Program-made: the position numbers and the translations under genes
Notes under the pieces: generated by a model
What the model saw: only the letters and a program-made list of their open reading frames with translations
Database searches by the model: none
Told to the model about the DNA's origin: nothing
Source of the DNA: CAXBCP01 sp963977005
GTDB taxonomy: Bacteria > Pseudomonadota > Alphaproteobacteria > MPNO01 > UBA830
DNA: 64,000 nucleotides
Direction of reading: 5' to 3'
Assembly: GCA_963977005.1 (NCBI GenBank)
Contig: CAXBMQ010000001.1
Coordinates: 248,001-312,000 of the forward strand
In this document: one piece after another, positions 24,766 through 33,156 of the stretch
Numbering within the stretch: the stretch's first letter is position 1
Layout: each line of letters opens with the position of its first letter

Positions 24766-27417
24766 GTGGAAACAAGCATCTATCGCTATATTATCCGCCA
24801 CTCGCTGCGCCGGCAGGTGATGTTGACCATTATGGCCGTGGCGTCCTTTCCGTTTCTGTACGCATTTTACGAGCTGCCGAAACTGATCGTAAACGGTGCC
24901 ATCCAGTCGAAATCGGTCACCTTTCCGACCACGCTTGCAGGCATACAGCTGGATCAGGTTAATTACCTTTGGGTGCTCTGCGGGGCGTTCCTGGCCCTTG
25001 TGATCGTCAACCAGGCTTTCAAATATATCATCAACCTCTATGCGGGAATCACGGGCGAGCGCATGCTGCGCCGCCTGCGTTTCGACCTTTACGGACGGGT
25101 TCTGCGCTTTCCGCTGCCGCAGTTCCGCAAAACGTCGTCCTCCGAGATTGTCACGATGGTCACCGCCGAGGTCGAACCGCTGGGCGGATTTATCGGCGAC
25201 GCCTTTAAACTGCCGATCTTCCAGGGCGGGTACCTGGTGGTCATCCTCGCGTTTCTGTTCGTGCAGAACTGGTACATGGCGCTGGCGGCAGTGGCGCTAT
25301 ACCCGCTACAGGGATATCTGATTCCGAAACTGCAACGCCGGGTGAACCTGCTCGGCAAGGAACGCGTACGCCTTGTCCGCCAGCTGTCGGACCGGATCGG
25401 CGAGAGCGTGGCCGGTGTGCAGGAAATTCATACCCACAATACCGCGCGCCGCGAACGCGCCGATTTCTCTCACCGTCTTGGCGCGATCTACGATGTCCGG
25501 CTGCAGATCTATATCTGGAAATTTATTGTCAAGTTTCTGAACAATACGATCAACCAGCTCGGCCCGTTCTTTTTCTATGCCATCGGCGGATATCTCGCGA
25601 TCAAGGGCGAGCTTGAAATCGGTACGCTGATGGCCGCCATCGCCGCCCACAAGGATCTCGCCGCCCCGTGGAAGGAGCTGCTCAATTTCTACCAGCGCCA
25701 GGCGGACGCCAGGATCAAGTACGAACAGGTGATGGAACAGTTCCAGCCCGTCGGCATGATGGAAGAAAACAACCAGCTGGACGAGCCCGAAAAGATTTCT
25801 CCGGTGACCGGCGAAATTTCCGCCTCCAGCCTGTCGCTGATCGACGATACCGGTGCCGCTCTTGTTGACGGCGCGTCCTTCGTGATTGATGCCAAGGAAC
25901 ATGTCGCGATTGTCGGCGGCGGCGGATCGGGAAAGGACGAGACCACACAGCTTCTCGCCCGTCTGCTGGCGCCCAGCGCCGGAACGCTGCGAATTGGCGA
26001 TATATCGGCCGAAGACCTGCCCGAAGCCGTCACCGGCCGCCGGCTCGCCTATGTCGGCCCGACCGCTTATCTATTTTCGACGACGGTGCGCGACAATCTG
26101 CTTTACGGCGTCCAGCACCTGCCGCTGCGCGCTGCCGAATACGATGACGAAGCGGCGCATCTTACCGAAAAATGGTTGGCTGAATCGGCGATCGCCGGTA
26201 ATTCGACCGATGATCTGAATGCCAGCTGGATCGACTACGAAGCGGCTGGGGTTGCCGACGATGCAGAACTGAAAACCCGTATATTCAACACCCTGGCACT
26301 GGTGAATCTGGACCAGGATATTTACGCGCTGGGCCTTCGCGGCTCGATCGATCCGGCGATCCAGCCTGAGCTGGCGCAGGATTTCCTGAAGGCGCGGACC
26401 GAGTTTCACAAGCGGCTGACCGACCCTGAAATCGCCGCGCTCGTCGAGGGATTCGATCCCGAAAAGTACAATCACAATGCGACACTCGGCGAAAACCTGC
26501 TCTTCGGCACACCGGTCGGTGCCGGGTTCGTCATGGACCGCCTGGCCGAGAACGACTACGTGCTGAGCATTCTGGAAAGCGAAGGTCTTGTCGATCTGAT
26601 GCTCGATGCCGGTCAGCAGATCGCGTCGACCATGACCGAGCTCTTCGCCGACCTGCCGCCCGGCCACCCGTTCTTCGAGCAGTTCAGCTTTATTTCCGCC
26701 GAGGACCTGCCGGAATATCAGGCCGTGCTGACCCGGATCAGCCGCGAGGGCATCGCATCGCTCAAGCCCGAAGAACGCACCATGCTGCTCTCGCTGCCTT
26801 TCAAGGTGTCGCCGGCACGCCACCGTCTCGGCGTCATCGACGACGCCATCCAGCAGCGTATTCTCAAGGCCCGCAAAACCTTCGCCAAAAACCTGCCGGA
26901 AGAATATGAAGACGCGGTAGAGTTCTTCGATGTCGGGGCCTTTAACGCGGCAGCCTCGTTGCAGGACAACATCCTGTTCGGCAAGCTCGCTTACGGTCAG
27001 GCCCGCGGCGCCGAACGCGTCGGCGAGATTATTGCCGACGTAATCGACGATCTTGACCTTCGCGCCGCCGTGATGGAAGTGGGCCTGAATTTCCATGTCG
27101 GCAATGGTGGCGGACGACTGTCGGGCGCCCAGCGCCAGAAGCTGGGCATTGCACGCGCCGTGCTGAAGCGCCCCGACGTCCTGATCCTTAACGAAGCCAC
27201 CGGCAGTCTGGACGGCGCAGCGCAGACGGCGATTCTGGCCGGCCTGAAAAAGGAATTCGACGGGCGCGGCCTGATCTGGGCCGTTCACCGGCCGTCCATG
27301 GCCGGCGAATTCGACCGTACGCTTGTGATGAAATCCGGCCGGGTGGTCGAACAGGGGCAATTCGAGGAACTGTCGCGCGAGGGCAGCGCCCTTCACGACC
27401 TTATTCAATCCGAATGA
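24766..27417 (+). CDS. Atypical ABC exporter-type permease/ATPase with ~400-residue insertion
   Basis: 883 residues from a GTG start. Residues 1-330 form an ABC exporter membrane domain (about six helices; ERMLRRLRFDLYGRVLRFPL is typical). The ATPase domain is strange. The Walker A region reads GGGGSGKDE (residues 384-392), with Asp391 where Ser/Thr normally binds magnesium; Walker B is VLILNEA, with Asn809 for the usual Asp; the C-loop is LSGAQ (785-789); Glu810 and the H-loop histidine (about 841) are kept. Between Walker A and the C-loop lie some 395 residues instead of about 100. They contain three copies of the post-Q-loop motif: DNLLYG (~443), ENLLFG (~576) and DNILFG (~734). Divergent from the glycosyltransferase run; followed by the cNMP-binding and methyltransferase genes. 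Likely exports or flips a product of the locus, or has become a regulator. Confidence 0.85.
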   Translation: METSIYRYIIRHSLRRQVMLTIMAVASFPFLYAFYELPKLIVNGAIQSKSVTFPTTLAGIQLDQVNYLWVLCGAFLALVIVNQAFKYIINLYAGITGERMLRRLRFDLYGRVLRFPLPQFRKTSSSEIVTMVTAEVEPLGGFIGDAFKLPIFQGGYLVVILAFLFVQNWYMALAAVALYPLQGYLIPKLQRRVNLLGKERVRLVRQLSDRIGESVAGVQEIHTHNTARRERADFSHRLGAIYDVRLQIYIWKFIVKFLNNTINQLGPFFFYAIGGYLAIKGELEIGTLMAAIAAHKDLAAPWKELLNFYQRQADARIKYEQVMEQFQPVGMMEENNQLDEPEKISPVTGEISASSLSLIDDTGAALVDGASFVIDAKEHVAIVGGGGSGKDETTQLLARLLAPSAGTLRIGDISAEDLPEAVTGRRLAYVGPTAYLFSTTVRDNLLYGVQHLPLRAAEYDDEAAHLTEKWLAESAIAGNSTDDLNASWIDYEAAGVADDAELKTRIFNTLALVNLDQDIYALGLRGSIDPAIQPELAQDFLKARTEFHKRLTDPEIAALVEGFDPEKYNHNATLGENLLFGTPVGAGFVMDRLAENDYVLSILESEGLVDLMLDAGQQIASTMTELFADLPPGHPFFEQFSFISAEDLPEYQAVLTRISREGIASLKPEERTMLLSLPFKVSPARHRLGVIDDAIQQRILKARKTFAKNLPEEYEDAVEFFDVGAFNAAASLQDNILFGKLAYGQARGAERVGEIIADVIDDLDLRAAVMEVGLNFHVGNGGGRLSGAQRQKLGIARAVLKRPDVLILNEATGSLDGAAQTAILAGLKKEFDGRGLIWAVHRPSMAGEFDRTLVMKSGRVVEQGQFEELSREGSALHDLIQSE

Positions 27418-27522
27418 CGCCGACGACGACACGGTTCAGAAAGATTGCGACAGAGAGTCTGGTGAAATGACAATGAAACCTATGACGCGTATGATTTTCA
27501 CAGCCAAGTCCGGGAGGAAGAA

Positions 27523-27972
27523 GTGAGCCTGAATGAAGAAGTCGAGGCTCTGCGCAGCGTACCGCTGTTTGCGAAGATCGAGCCGTCCAAGCTGAAACTG
27601 CTGGCCTTCACCAGCGAACGGCTGACCTTTCCCGCCGGACAGGAACTGTTTCATCAGGGCGACCCGGGCGATGCGGCCTACATCATTCTCGACGGGCAGG
27701 CCGATATCGTGGTCGATACGCCCAAGGGCGAACTGGCAGTGGCCAAGGTAGGCAAGAACGATTTCGTCGGCGAGATCGCTATTCTGATCGACGTGCCGCG
27801 CACCGCCACGATCCGCGCGGAGACCGAACTGACGACGCTGGCAATCACCAAGGATCTGTTTTTCCGGCTGATCAGCGAATTTCCCGACATGTCGGTCGAA
27901 ATCATGCGCGAACTGGCACATCGGCTGGAGGCGACAACGGCGCAGCTCCGTGAAGCGAAGAGCGCCGCGTAG
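27523..27972 (+). CDS. Stand-alone cyclic nucleotide-binding domain protein
   Basis: 149 residues starting with GTG after a strong GGGAGGAAGAA ribosome site. It is a single cNMP-binding (CAP-effector) domain: LFHQGDPGDAAYIILDGQADI, then the phosphate-binding cassette FVGEIAILIDVPRTATIRAET with the conserved Glu and Arg, then a helix. There is no DNA-binding helix-turn-helix, so it is not a CRP-type regulator by itself. It lies 105 bases after the ABC gene and 36 before the methyltransferase gene on the same strand; it probably acts as a ligand-sensing partner, perhaps of the ABC protein. Confidence 0.9.
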   Translation: MSLNEEVEALRSVPLFAKIEPSKLKLLAFTSERLTFPAGQELFHQGDPGDAAYIILDGQADIVVDTPKGELAVAKVGKNDFVGEIAILIDVPRTATIRAETELTTLAITKDLFFRLISEFPDMSVEIMRELAHRLEATTAQLREAKSAA

Positions 27973-28008
27973 CGCCCGCCCTGAACAACAGATCGTGAGC
28001 GTCATTGT

Positions 28009-28500
28009 ATGAGCCGTCTCGATTCCTTCATCCGCCGGGTCTCAGCCCAGCGTGACTGCCTGAACATGGCGAAAGACCTAGTCGCCGACGTGCCCGGCCC
28101 CGTGCTGGAACTGGGTCTCGGCAACGGTCGCACCTACGATCACCTGCGGGAATTATTCCCTGACCGCGACATCTTCGTGTTCGATCGCCGCGTCGCCGCC
28201 CACCCAGACTGCATCCCGGACGAGGCCCATATGATTCTCGGCGATATCACCGAGACGCTGGCAACGGCGCAGGACCGCATCGGCGCCAAGGCCGCCTTTG
28301 CCCATTGCGATATCGGCACCGGAGAAAAGGAAAGCAATGCACGGCTGATCGCCACCATCGCGCCCATGGTCGATGCGCTCATGACCCCCGGCGGGATTGT
28401 CTGCAGCGATCAGGAATACACGGTGACGCGCTGGCAGGCACTTCCCCTGCCGGACGGCGTGCGGCCGGGGCGGTATTTTGTGAACCGGGTAAACGGCTAG
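28009..28500 (+). CDS. Small class I SAM-dependent methyltransferase
   Basis: 163-residue Rossmann-fold methyltransferase. Motif I is VLELGLGNGRTYDHLRE (near residue 32), the acidic end of beta-2 is FVFDRRVAAHPD, and a late GGIVCSDQEY matches motif III. The substrate-binding cap is minimal. It is last of three plus-strand genes and converges with the permease gene, whose stop is 8 bases away. Given the locus it may methylate a sugar or lipid-linked intermediate; that is inference. Confidence 0.83.
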   Translation: MSRLDSFIRRVSAQRDCLNMAKDLVADVPGPVLELGLGNGRTYDHLRELFPDRDIFVFDRRVAAHPDCIPDEAHMILGDITETLATAQDRIGAKAAFAHCDIGTGEKESNARLIATIAPMVDALMTPGGIVCSDQEYTVTRWQALPLPDGVRPGRYFVNRVNG

Positions 28501-28508
28501 ATTTTGCG

Positions 28509-29546
28509 CTAGACCGCCAGCTGAAATGCCACGCCGGATAGAATCGCCCCGGTGATCCCCAGTCCCAGATACACGGCGAAGACCGGGCGGCGCACAAGTG
28601 ACCAGACCGCTGCCATGGCCGGGATGGAACTTACAGCGCCGGCCACCATGAAGGACATGGCCGCGCCGGGGCTCATCCCCTGATCCATCAGCCCCGCAAG
28701 AAGCGGCGGCGCAACATAACTGTTGAGATAGGCGGGGATACCGACAAAAGCGGCGGTAACGATGGGTAACAGGCCCTCACCGCCGACTGACCTAGCGATC
28801 ATTTGGGCGGGCACATATGTCACGAGGAGCGCTTCCAGCATGTAGGCGAGCGCCAGCCATTTGATCAGAAATAGCGCGTTGACCCTGAATTCGCTCTGGA
28901 AGGTCTGCATGCGCGGACGGTCAGACCAGAAGCGCCATTGCGGTTTCCCCGTGAAGGGAGAGGGGCCGCAGGACCCGCAGCCGCTGCTTTCATAAATCCG
29001 CAAGGGATCGCGCATGGCGCCGCGGGAAAGGGCGAATTTCACTGCGAAACCGCCGAACAGCCCGAGTGCGACCGCGGAGACCGCCTTGCCAACTGCAAAC
29101 GGCCAGCCAAGCGCCGCAGCGGTGATCAGCAGGGTGGGCGGATCGACCAGCGGGGACGAGAGCCAGAACGCCATTACCGCCGAGAGCGGGGCACCGAGCG
29201 CGAGCAGACCCGCAATAAACGGGATAACCTCGCAGGAGCAGAACGGCGCCAGTCCGCCGAGAAGGGCCGCAAACACGACCATCCGTGATTCCCTGCCCTT
29301 GAACGCGGTCGCGATCATGGCTTCTGCGCCCGCCGCCTTGAGGTAGGCGATCAGCAAAACAGCAAAAGCGATGAACGGCAGGGTGCGCGCAAAAGCCTCG
29401 GCCGCAAAAAGGTTGACCGCGACGAAATTCGCCCGATCCAGGAGGAATACAAGAACCGGCGTCAGAAGGACAACCGTCCACGGGGTGTTAAGCGACCGCC
29501 AGGACCAGTTCCCGGCGCGCCAGCGACGCAGGACGAGTTCAACCAT
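28509..29546 (-). CDS. Permease of the DUF318/YraQ (ArsP-like) family
   Basis: 345-residue membrane protein with about eight to ten helices. Seen: the family motif GLAPFCSCEVIPFIAGLLALGAPLSAVMAFWLSSPLVDP, with a CSC pair inside the membrane, and its echo IPAYLNSYVAPPLLAGLMDQGMSPGAAMSFMVAGAVSS in the second half. A soluble loop has SSGCGSCGPS (three cysteines), a possible metal or thiol-binding site. Relatives export arsenicals (ArsP, methylarsenite) or other soft-metal species. It is co-transcribed with an ArsR regulator (8-base overlap; start ATG at 29546). Function by family and context: metal(loid) efflux. Confidence 0.85.
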   Translation of the reverse strand: MVELVLRRWRAGNWSWRSLNTPWTVVLLTPVLVFLLDRANFVAVNLFAAEAFARTLPFIAFAVLLIAYLKAAGAEAMIATAFKGRESRMVVFAALLGGLAPFCSCEVIPFIAGLLALGAPLSAVMAFWLSSPLVDPPTLLITAAALGWPFAVGKAVSAVALGLFGGFAVKFALSRGAMRDPLRIYESSGCGSCGPSPFTGKPQWRFWSDRPRMQTFQSEFRVNALFLIKWLALAYMLEALLVTYVPAQMIARSVGGEGLLPIVTAAFVGIPAYLNSYVAPPLLAGLMDQGMSPGAAMSFMVAGAVSSIPAMAAVWSLVRRPVFAVYLGLGITGAILSGVAFQLAV

Positions 29547-29859
29547 TGTTCGCCGCCCTTGGCTGGACGTCTGCACAGCACTCCCGGAGAATGAAATCGG
29601 CGAGCCCTTCCAGGTGATCGAAGGCCGCCCGGTTGACCGTCGTCCGGCCTTCGCGCTCCTGCGCGAGTAATCCGGCGGCACTCAGAAATTTCAGATGATG
29701 CGCCAATGTCGAAGGCGCAATCCCAGTGCGTGCCTGGATATCGCCGACAGTCAGGCCATCAGCGCCGGCGCGAATAACAGCGTTGAGAACATTAAGCCGC
29801 GCCTCTGAGCCCATCGCCGCAAAGCCGCGCGCTGCCGCCTCGATATCCATGATCGCCAC
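29539..29859 (-). CDS. ArsR family metalloregulator
   Basis: 106-residue winged-helix repressor. Seen: the ArsR fold MGSEARLNVLNAVIRAGADGLTVGDIQARTGIAPSTLAHHLKFLSAAGLL and a wing ending in GRTTVNR. A C-terminal LRECCADV supplies two adjacent cysteines that could bind arsenic or another soft metal. The start is ATG 29859, with a second ATG at 29850. A perfect 11-bp inverted repeat begins 10 bases upstream, so autoregulation of the arsR-permease pair is likely. The gene overlaps the permease by 8 bases. Confidence 0.92.
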   Translation of the reverse strand: MAIMDIEAAARGFAAMGSEARLNVLNAVIRAGADGLTVGDIQARTGIAPSTLAHHLKFLSAAGLLAQEREGRTTVNRAAFDHLEGLADFILRECCADVQPRAANNG

Positions 29860-29868
29860 TCCGTAATT

Positions 29869-29896
29869 CTATATAACTAGTTTTATAGTTATATAG
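29869..29896. promoter_or_regulatory. ArsR operator (11-bp perfect inverted repeat)
   Basis: CTATATAACTA (29869-29879) and TAGTTATATAG (29886-29896) with a 6-base spacer, just upstream of the ArsR start. AT-rich dyads at this place are typical ArsR/SmtB operators and stand out from the GC-rich surroundings. Confidence 0.8.
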
Positions 29897-29929
29897 TGCG
29901 GGCGATTATGTCAATGCCGAATAAAAGAC

Positions 29930-32293
29930 CTAGCCCAGATTCGCCCTCCGCAGGCGCAGCGCGTTCCCCACGACCGAGACCGAAGACAGGCTCATCGCCG
30001 CGGCCGCGAACATGGGCGACAGCAGAATGCCAAAGACCGGGAACAACACGCCTGCGGCGATCGGCACGCCGGCGGTATTGTAGATAAAAGCGAAAAACAG
30101 GTTCTGTCGGATATTGGCCATGGTCGCCCTTGCCAGGGTCCGCGCGCGGACGATGCCGGTCAGGTCCCCTTTGACCAGCGTAATCCCGGCGCTTTCGATG
30201 GCAACGTCGGCGCCGGTGCCCATGGCGATACCGACATCCGCCTGCGCCAGCGCGGGCGCATCGTTCACGCCGTCCCCGGCCATGGCGACCTTCGCGCCGG
30301 CCGCCTGCAGTTCCGTGATCAACCTACCCTTGTCTTCGGGCAGCAGGTCGGCGCGCACGTCGTCTATGCCGAGGCGCGCCGCGACCGCCCGCGCCGTGCG
30401 GGCGCTATCGCCCGTCGCCATCACGATCTTCAGACCGGTGGCCCGCAGCCGGTCAAGCGCATCGGACGTGGTGTCCTTGACCGGATCGGCGACCGCGATC
30501 AGGCCTGCAAGTGTGCAATCGATGGCGACGAACATCGCCGTTTCGCCCTGGTCGCGGCGGGAATCGGCATCCACTGCCATGGAAGCAACATCGATCCCGA
30601 CATCTTCCAGAAGCGCCCGGTTTCCAAGCAGGATCTGCAGGCCGTCGACCTCGCCGGTCACGCCCTTGCCGGTCACTGCGTCGAAATTCCCGGCGTCCGA
30701 CAGAGCGAGACCCCGGTCGGCTGCCGCGCCGACGATCGCGTCTGCGAGGGGATGTTCGGAACCACGCTCCAGGCTGGCGGCAAGGCGCAGCACGTTATCC
30801 TCCTCCTGCCCTGCCGCGGGAATCACGGCGGACAGGGCGGGCTTGCCGGCAGTCAGGGTACCGGTCTTGTCGACGATCAGGGTATCGACCCCGGCGAGGC
30901 GCTCGAGCGCCTCTGCGTCGCGGATCAGCACCCCGGCGCGCGCACCGCGCCCGGTGGCCGTCATGATCGACATCGGTGTCGCCAGGCCGAGCGCACAGGG
31001 ACAGGCAACGATCAGGACAGACACGGCGACCACGACGGCATAGGCAAGCGACGGTTCAGGGCCGACGGCGGCCCAGACAATAAAAGCGAGAATCGCGCAC
31101 AGCACGACGGCGGGCACGAAAATGCCGGCCACCCGGTCTGCAACTTTCTGCACCGGGGCGCGGCTGCGCTGAGCGGCAGCAACCATGTCAACGATACGTG
31201 AAAGCATCGTATCCGCACCGACATGGGTCGCCTCCACGATCAGCGCACCCGTCCCGTTGATCGTCGCCCCCGTTACGGAATCGCCGACCGTTTTCTCAAC
31301 CGCGACGGGTTCGCCGGTCAGCATGGATTCGTCGACCGCGGACCGGCCATCGATCACGATGCCATCCACAGGAATTTTTTCGCCCGGGCGCACGCGCAGA
31401 CGGTCGCCGGTTTTGAGCTCTTCGAGGGCGATCTCGGTTTCCGTTCCGTCCTTTTTGACGAGACGGGCCGATTTGGCGGCGAGATCGAGCAGGGCGCGCA
31501 ACGCGCTGCCGGTCTGTTCGCGGGCGCGGAGTTCGAGCATCTGGCCCAGCAGCACAAGCACGACGATCACGGCCGCGGCTTCGAAATACACCCCGACAGA
31601 TCCGTCCGGCTGACGAAACCCCGCCGGGAAAATACCCGGCGCCACGGTCGCCGCGACGCTGTAGAGAAACGCCGCGCTGACCCCAAGAGCGATCAGCGTA
31701 AACATGTTGAGATTGCGGGTGACGATGGACCGGACACCGCGCTCGAGAAACGGCCAGCCGCACCACAAAACCACCGGGGTTGCCAGGATCAGTTCCACCC
31801 AGGCCGCCATATGCGCACCGCCGAGGACAGACAGCCAGTCTTTTACCGGCAGGCCCGCCATCGGCCCCATGGATACGGCGACCAGCGGCACGGCGAGAAT
31901 CGCGCCAAGGGTGAACCGCCGGGTAAAATCGACCAGTTCCGGGTTCGGACCCGCATCGGCGGGCGGAATACCCATCGGTTCGAGCGCCATGCCGCAGATC
32001 GGGCAGCTGCCGGGACCTTCCTGGACAATTTCGGGATCCATCGGACAGGTAAACAGAGTCCCGGCAGGCGCATTGGCTGCGGCTTCGAGATGCGCGCCCG
32101 ACAGATAGTGTTCGGGGTCGCCGGCAAAGCGGTCGCAGCACCCCTGGCTGCAGAAATGATAGGTATCGCCCCGATAGTCGTGGCGGGGTTTGCCGGCCGA
32201 CAAATCCACTGTCATCCCGCAGACGGGATCTATCGCTGAATTCGGCGCGGAGTCCTGCGCGGTCGTGCGCACACTTGGTTTTTCGGTATCCAT
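29930..32293 (-). CDS. copA: Heavy-metal (copper-type) translocating P1B-ATPase with YHS domain
   Basis: 787-residue cation pump of the inner membrane. Order: N-terminal YHS domain (IDPVCGMTVDLSAGK... HFCSQGCCDRF, residues 21-66), a short heavy-metal-binding motif (FTCPMDPEIVQEGPGSCPICGM, about 81-103), eight membrane helices, TGEP phosphatase motif, ion-binding CPC (VACPCALGLATP), phosphorylation site DKTGTLT and hinge GDGVNDAPAL. The classical N-terminal GMxCxxC domain is absent, replaced by the YHS and CPMDP modules. CPC plus the C-terminal YN and MxxSS residues fit copper(I)/silver export. Upstream of, and in the same direction as, arsR-permease; whether it shares their regulation is unclear because the ArsR dyad lies after its stop. 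Confidence 0.93.
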   Translation of the reverse strand: MDTEKPSVRTTAQDSAPNSAIDPVCGMTVDLSAGKPRHDYRGDTYHFCSQGCCDRFAGDPEHYLSGAHLEAAANAPAGTLFTCPMDPEIVQEGPGSCPICGMALEPMGIPPADAGPNPELVDFTRRFTLGAILAVPLVAVSMGPMAGLPVKDWLSVLGGAHMAAWVELILATPVVLWCGWPFLERGVRSIVTRNLNMFTLIALGVSAAFLYSVAATVAPGIFPAGFRQPDGSVGVYFEAAAVIVVLVLLGQMLELRAREQTGSALRALLDLAAKSARLVKKDGTETEIALEELKTGDRLRVRPGEKIPVDGIVIDGRSAVDESMLTGEPVAVEKTVGDSVTGATINGTGALIVEATHVGADTMLSRIVDMVAAAQRSRAPVQKVADRVAGIFVPAVVLCAILAFIVWAAVGPEPSLAYAVVVAVSVLIVACPCALGLATPMSIMTATGRGARAGVLIRDAEALERLAGVDTLIVDKTGTLTAGKPALSAVIPAAGQEEDNVLRLAASLERGSEHPLADAIVGAAADRGLALSDAGNFDAVTGKGVTGEVDGLQILLGNRALLEDVGIDVASMAVDADSRRDQGETAMFVAIDCTLAGLIAVADPVKDTTSDALDRLRATGLKIVMATGDSARTARAVAARLGIDDVRADLLPEDKGRLITELQAAGAKVAMAGDGVNDAPALAQADVGIAMGTGADVAIESAGITLVKGDLTGIVRARTLARATMANIRQNLFFAFIYNTAGVPIAAGVLFPVFGILLSPMFAAAAMSLSSVSVVGNALRLRRANLG

Positions 32294-32344
32294 ACCGTCA
32301 TGTAAACCGGGACGGGGACCGCGGCAAGGCTCGTTCCACGCGAC

Positions 32345-33133
32345 CTAGATGTCGATATCCGCCCAGACAGGCGCATGGTCGGACGGTTTCTCCCAGCCGC
32401 GGACATCGCGATAGACCCCCGCACCGGTCACCTTGCCGGCAAGCGCGGGGCTGACCCAGATGTGGTCGAGCCGGCGGCCTTTATCGCTGCCCGGCCACGT
32501 ACGGTTGCGGTAGCTCCACCACGAATAGAGCTTTTCGTCTTCGGGAACGATCGCGCGGATCGCATCGACCCAGCCATGAGCGGCCCGCCAGGCCTCGAGC
32601 GCCGCCACCTCGACCGGCGTATGGCTGACGACCTTGAGCAGCTGCTTGTGCGACCAGACATCGTTTTCGTGGGGCGCGATGTTCAGATCGCCGACCATGA
32701 TATGGCGGCCTTTCTTGGGCAGGCTGGCGGACCAGTCTGTCGCTTCCTTCAGAAAATCGAGCTTGTGGGCGAACTTGTCGTTTACCTTCGGGTCGGGTTC
32801 GTCGCCACCGGCGGGAACGTAAAAATTATGCAGGAAGGTCTTGCCGCCGATATCGGCGGCGACATGACGGCAGTCTTCGCGTGCGCACCAGTCTCGGCTG
32901 CCGCCGTCAGACAGCGCCGCATTGGAGAGTATGGCGACGCCGTTATATCCCTTCATGCCGCGCACGAGCTGTTGGCTGAACCCGGCCTCCGTGATGCCGT
33001 CGGTCGGGAAATCCGAATCCTGGGCCTTGATTTCCTGAAGACACAGAAAGTCCGGCTGCAGGGCATCGGCGACTTTTTTAAGCGTGTCGATCCGCAGACG
33101 CACGGAGTTGATATTCCAGGAAACGATCCGCAT
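32345..33133 (-). CDS. xthA: Exodeoxyribonuclease III
   Basis: 262-residue AP endonuclease/3'-exonuclease for base-excision repair. Seen: MRIVSWNINSVRLR at the start, metal-binding LQEIKAQDSDFP, GDLNIAPHENDVW, LDHIWVS and the catalytic SDHAPVWADI at the C-terminus. The ATG at 33133 gives the standard N-terminus; the frame open to 33349 overlaps the amidotransferase gene. The next upstream gene on this strand ends 23 bases away. Confidence 0.95.
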   Translation of the reverse strand: MRIVSWNINSVRLRIDTLKKVADALQPDFLCLQEIKAQDSDFPTDGITEAGFSQQLVRGMKGYNGVAILSNAALSDGGSRDWCAREDCRHVAADIGGKTFLHNFYVPAGGDEPDPKVNDKFAHKLDFLKEATDWSASLPKKGRHIMVGDLNIAPHENDVWSHKQLLKVVSHTPVEVAALEAWRAAHGWVDAIRAIVPEDEKLYSWWSYRNRTWPGSDKGRRLDHIWVSPALAGKVTGAGVYRDVRGWEKPSDHAPVWADIDI

Positions 33134-33156
33134 GCGGGCAGGCCTTGCTGTTCTGT

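Noticed and set aside
27523..27972. CRP/FNR transcription factor
   Set aside because: Only the cNMP-binding domain is present; the C-terminal helix-turn-helix is missing.
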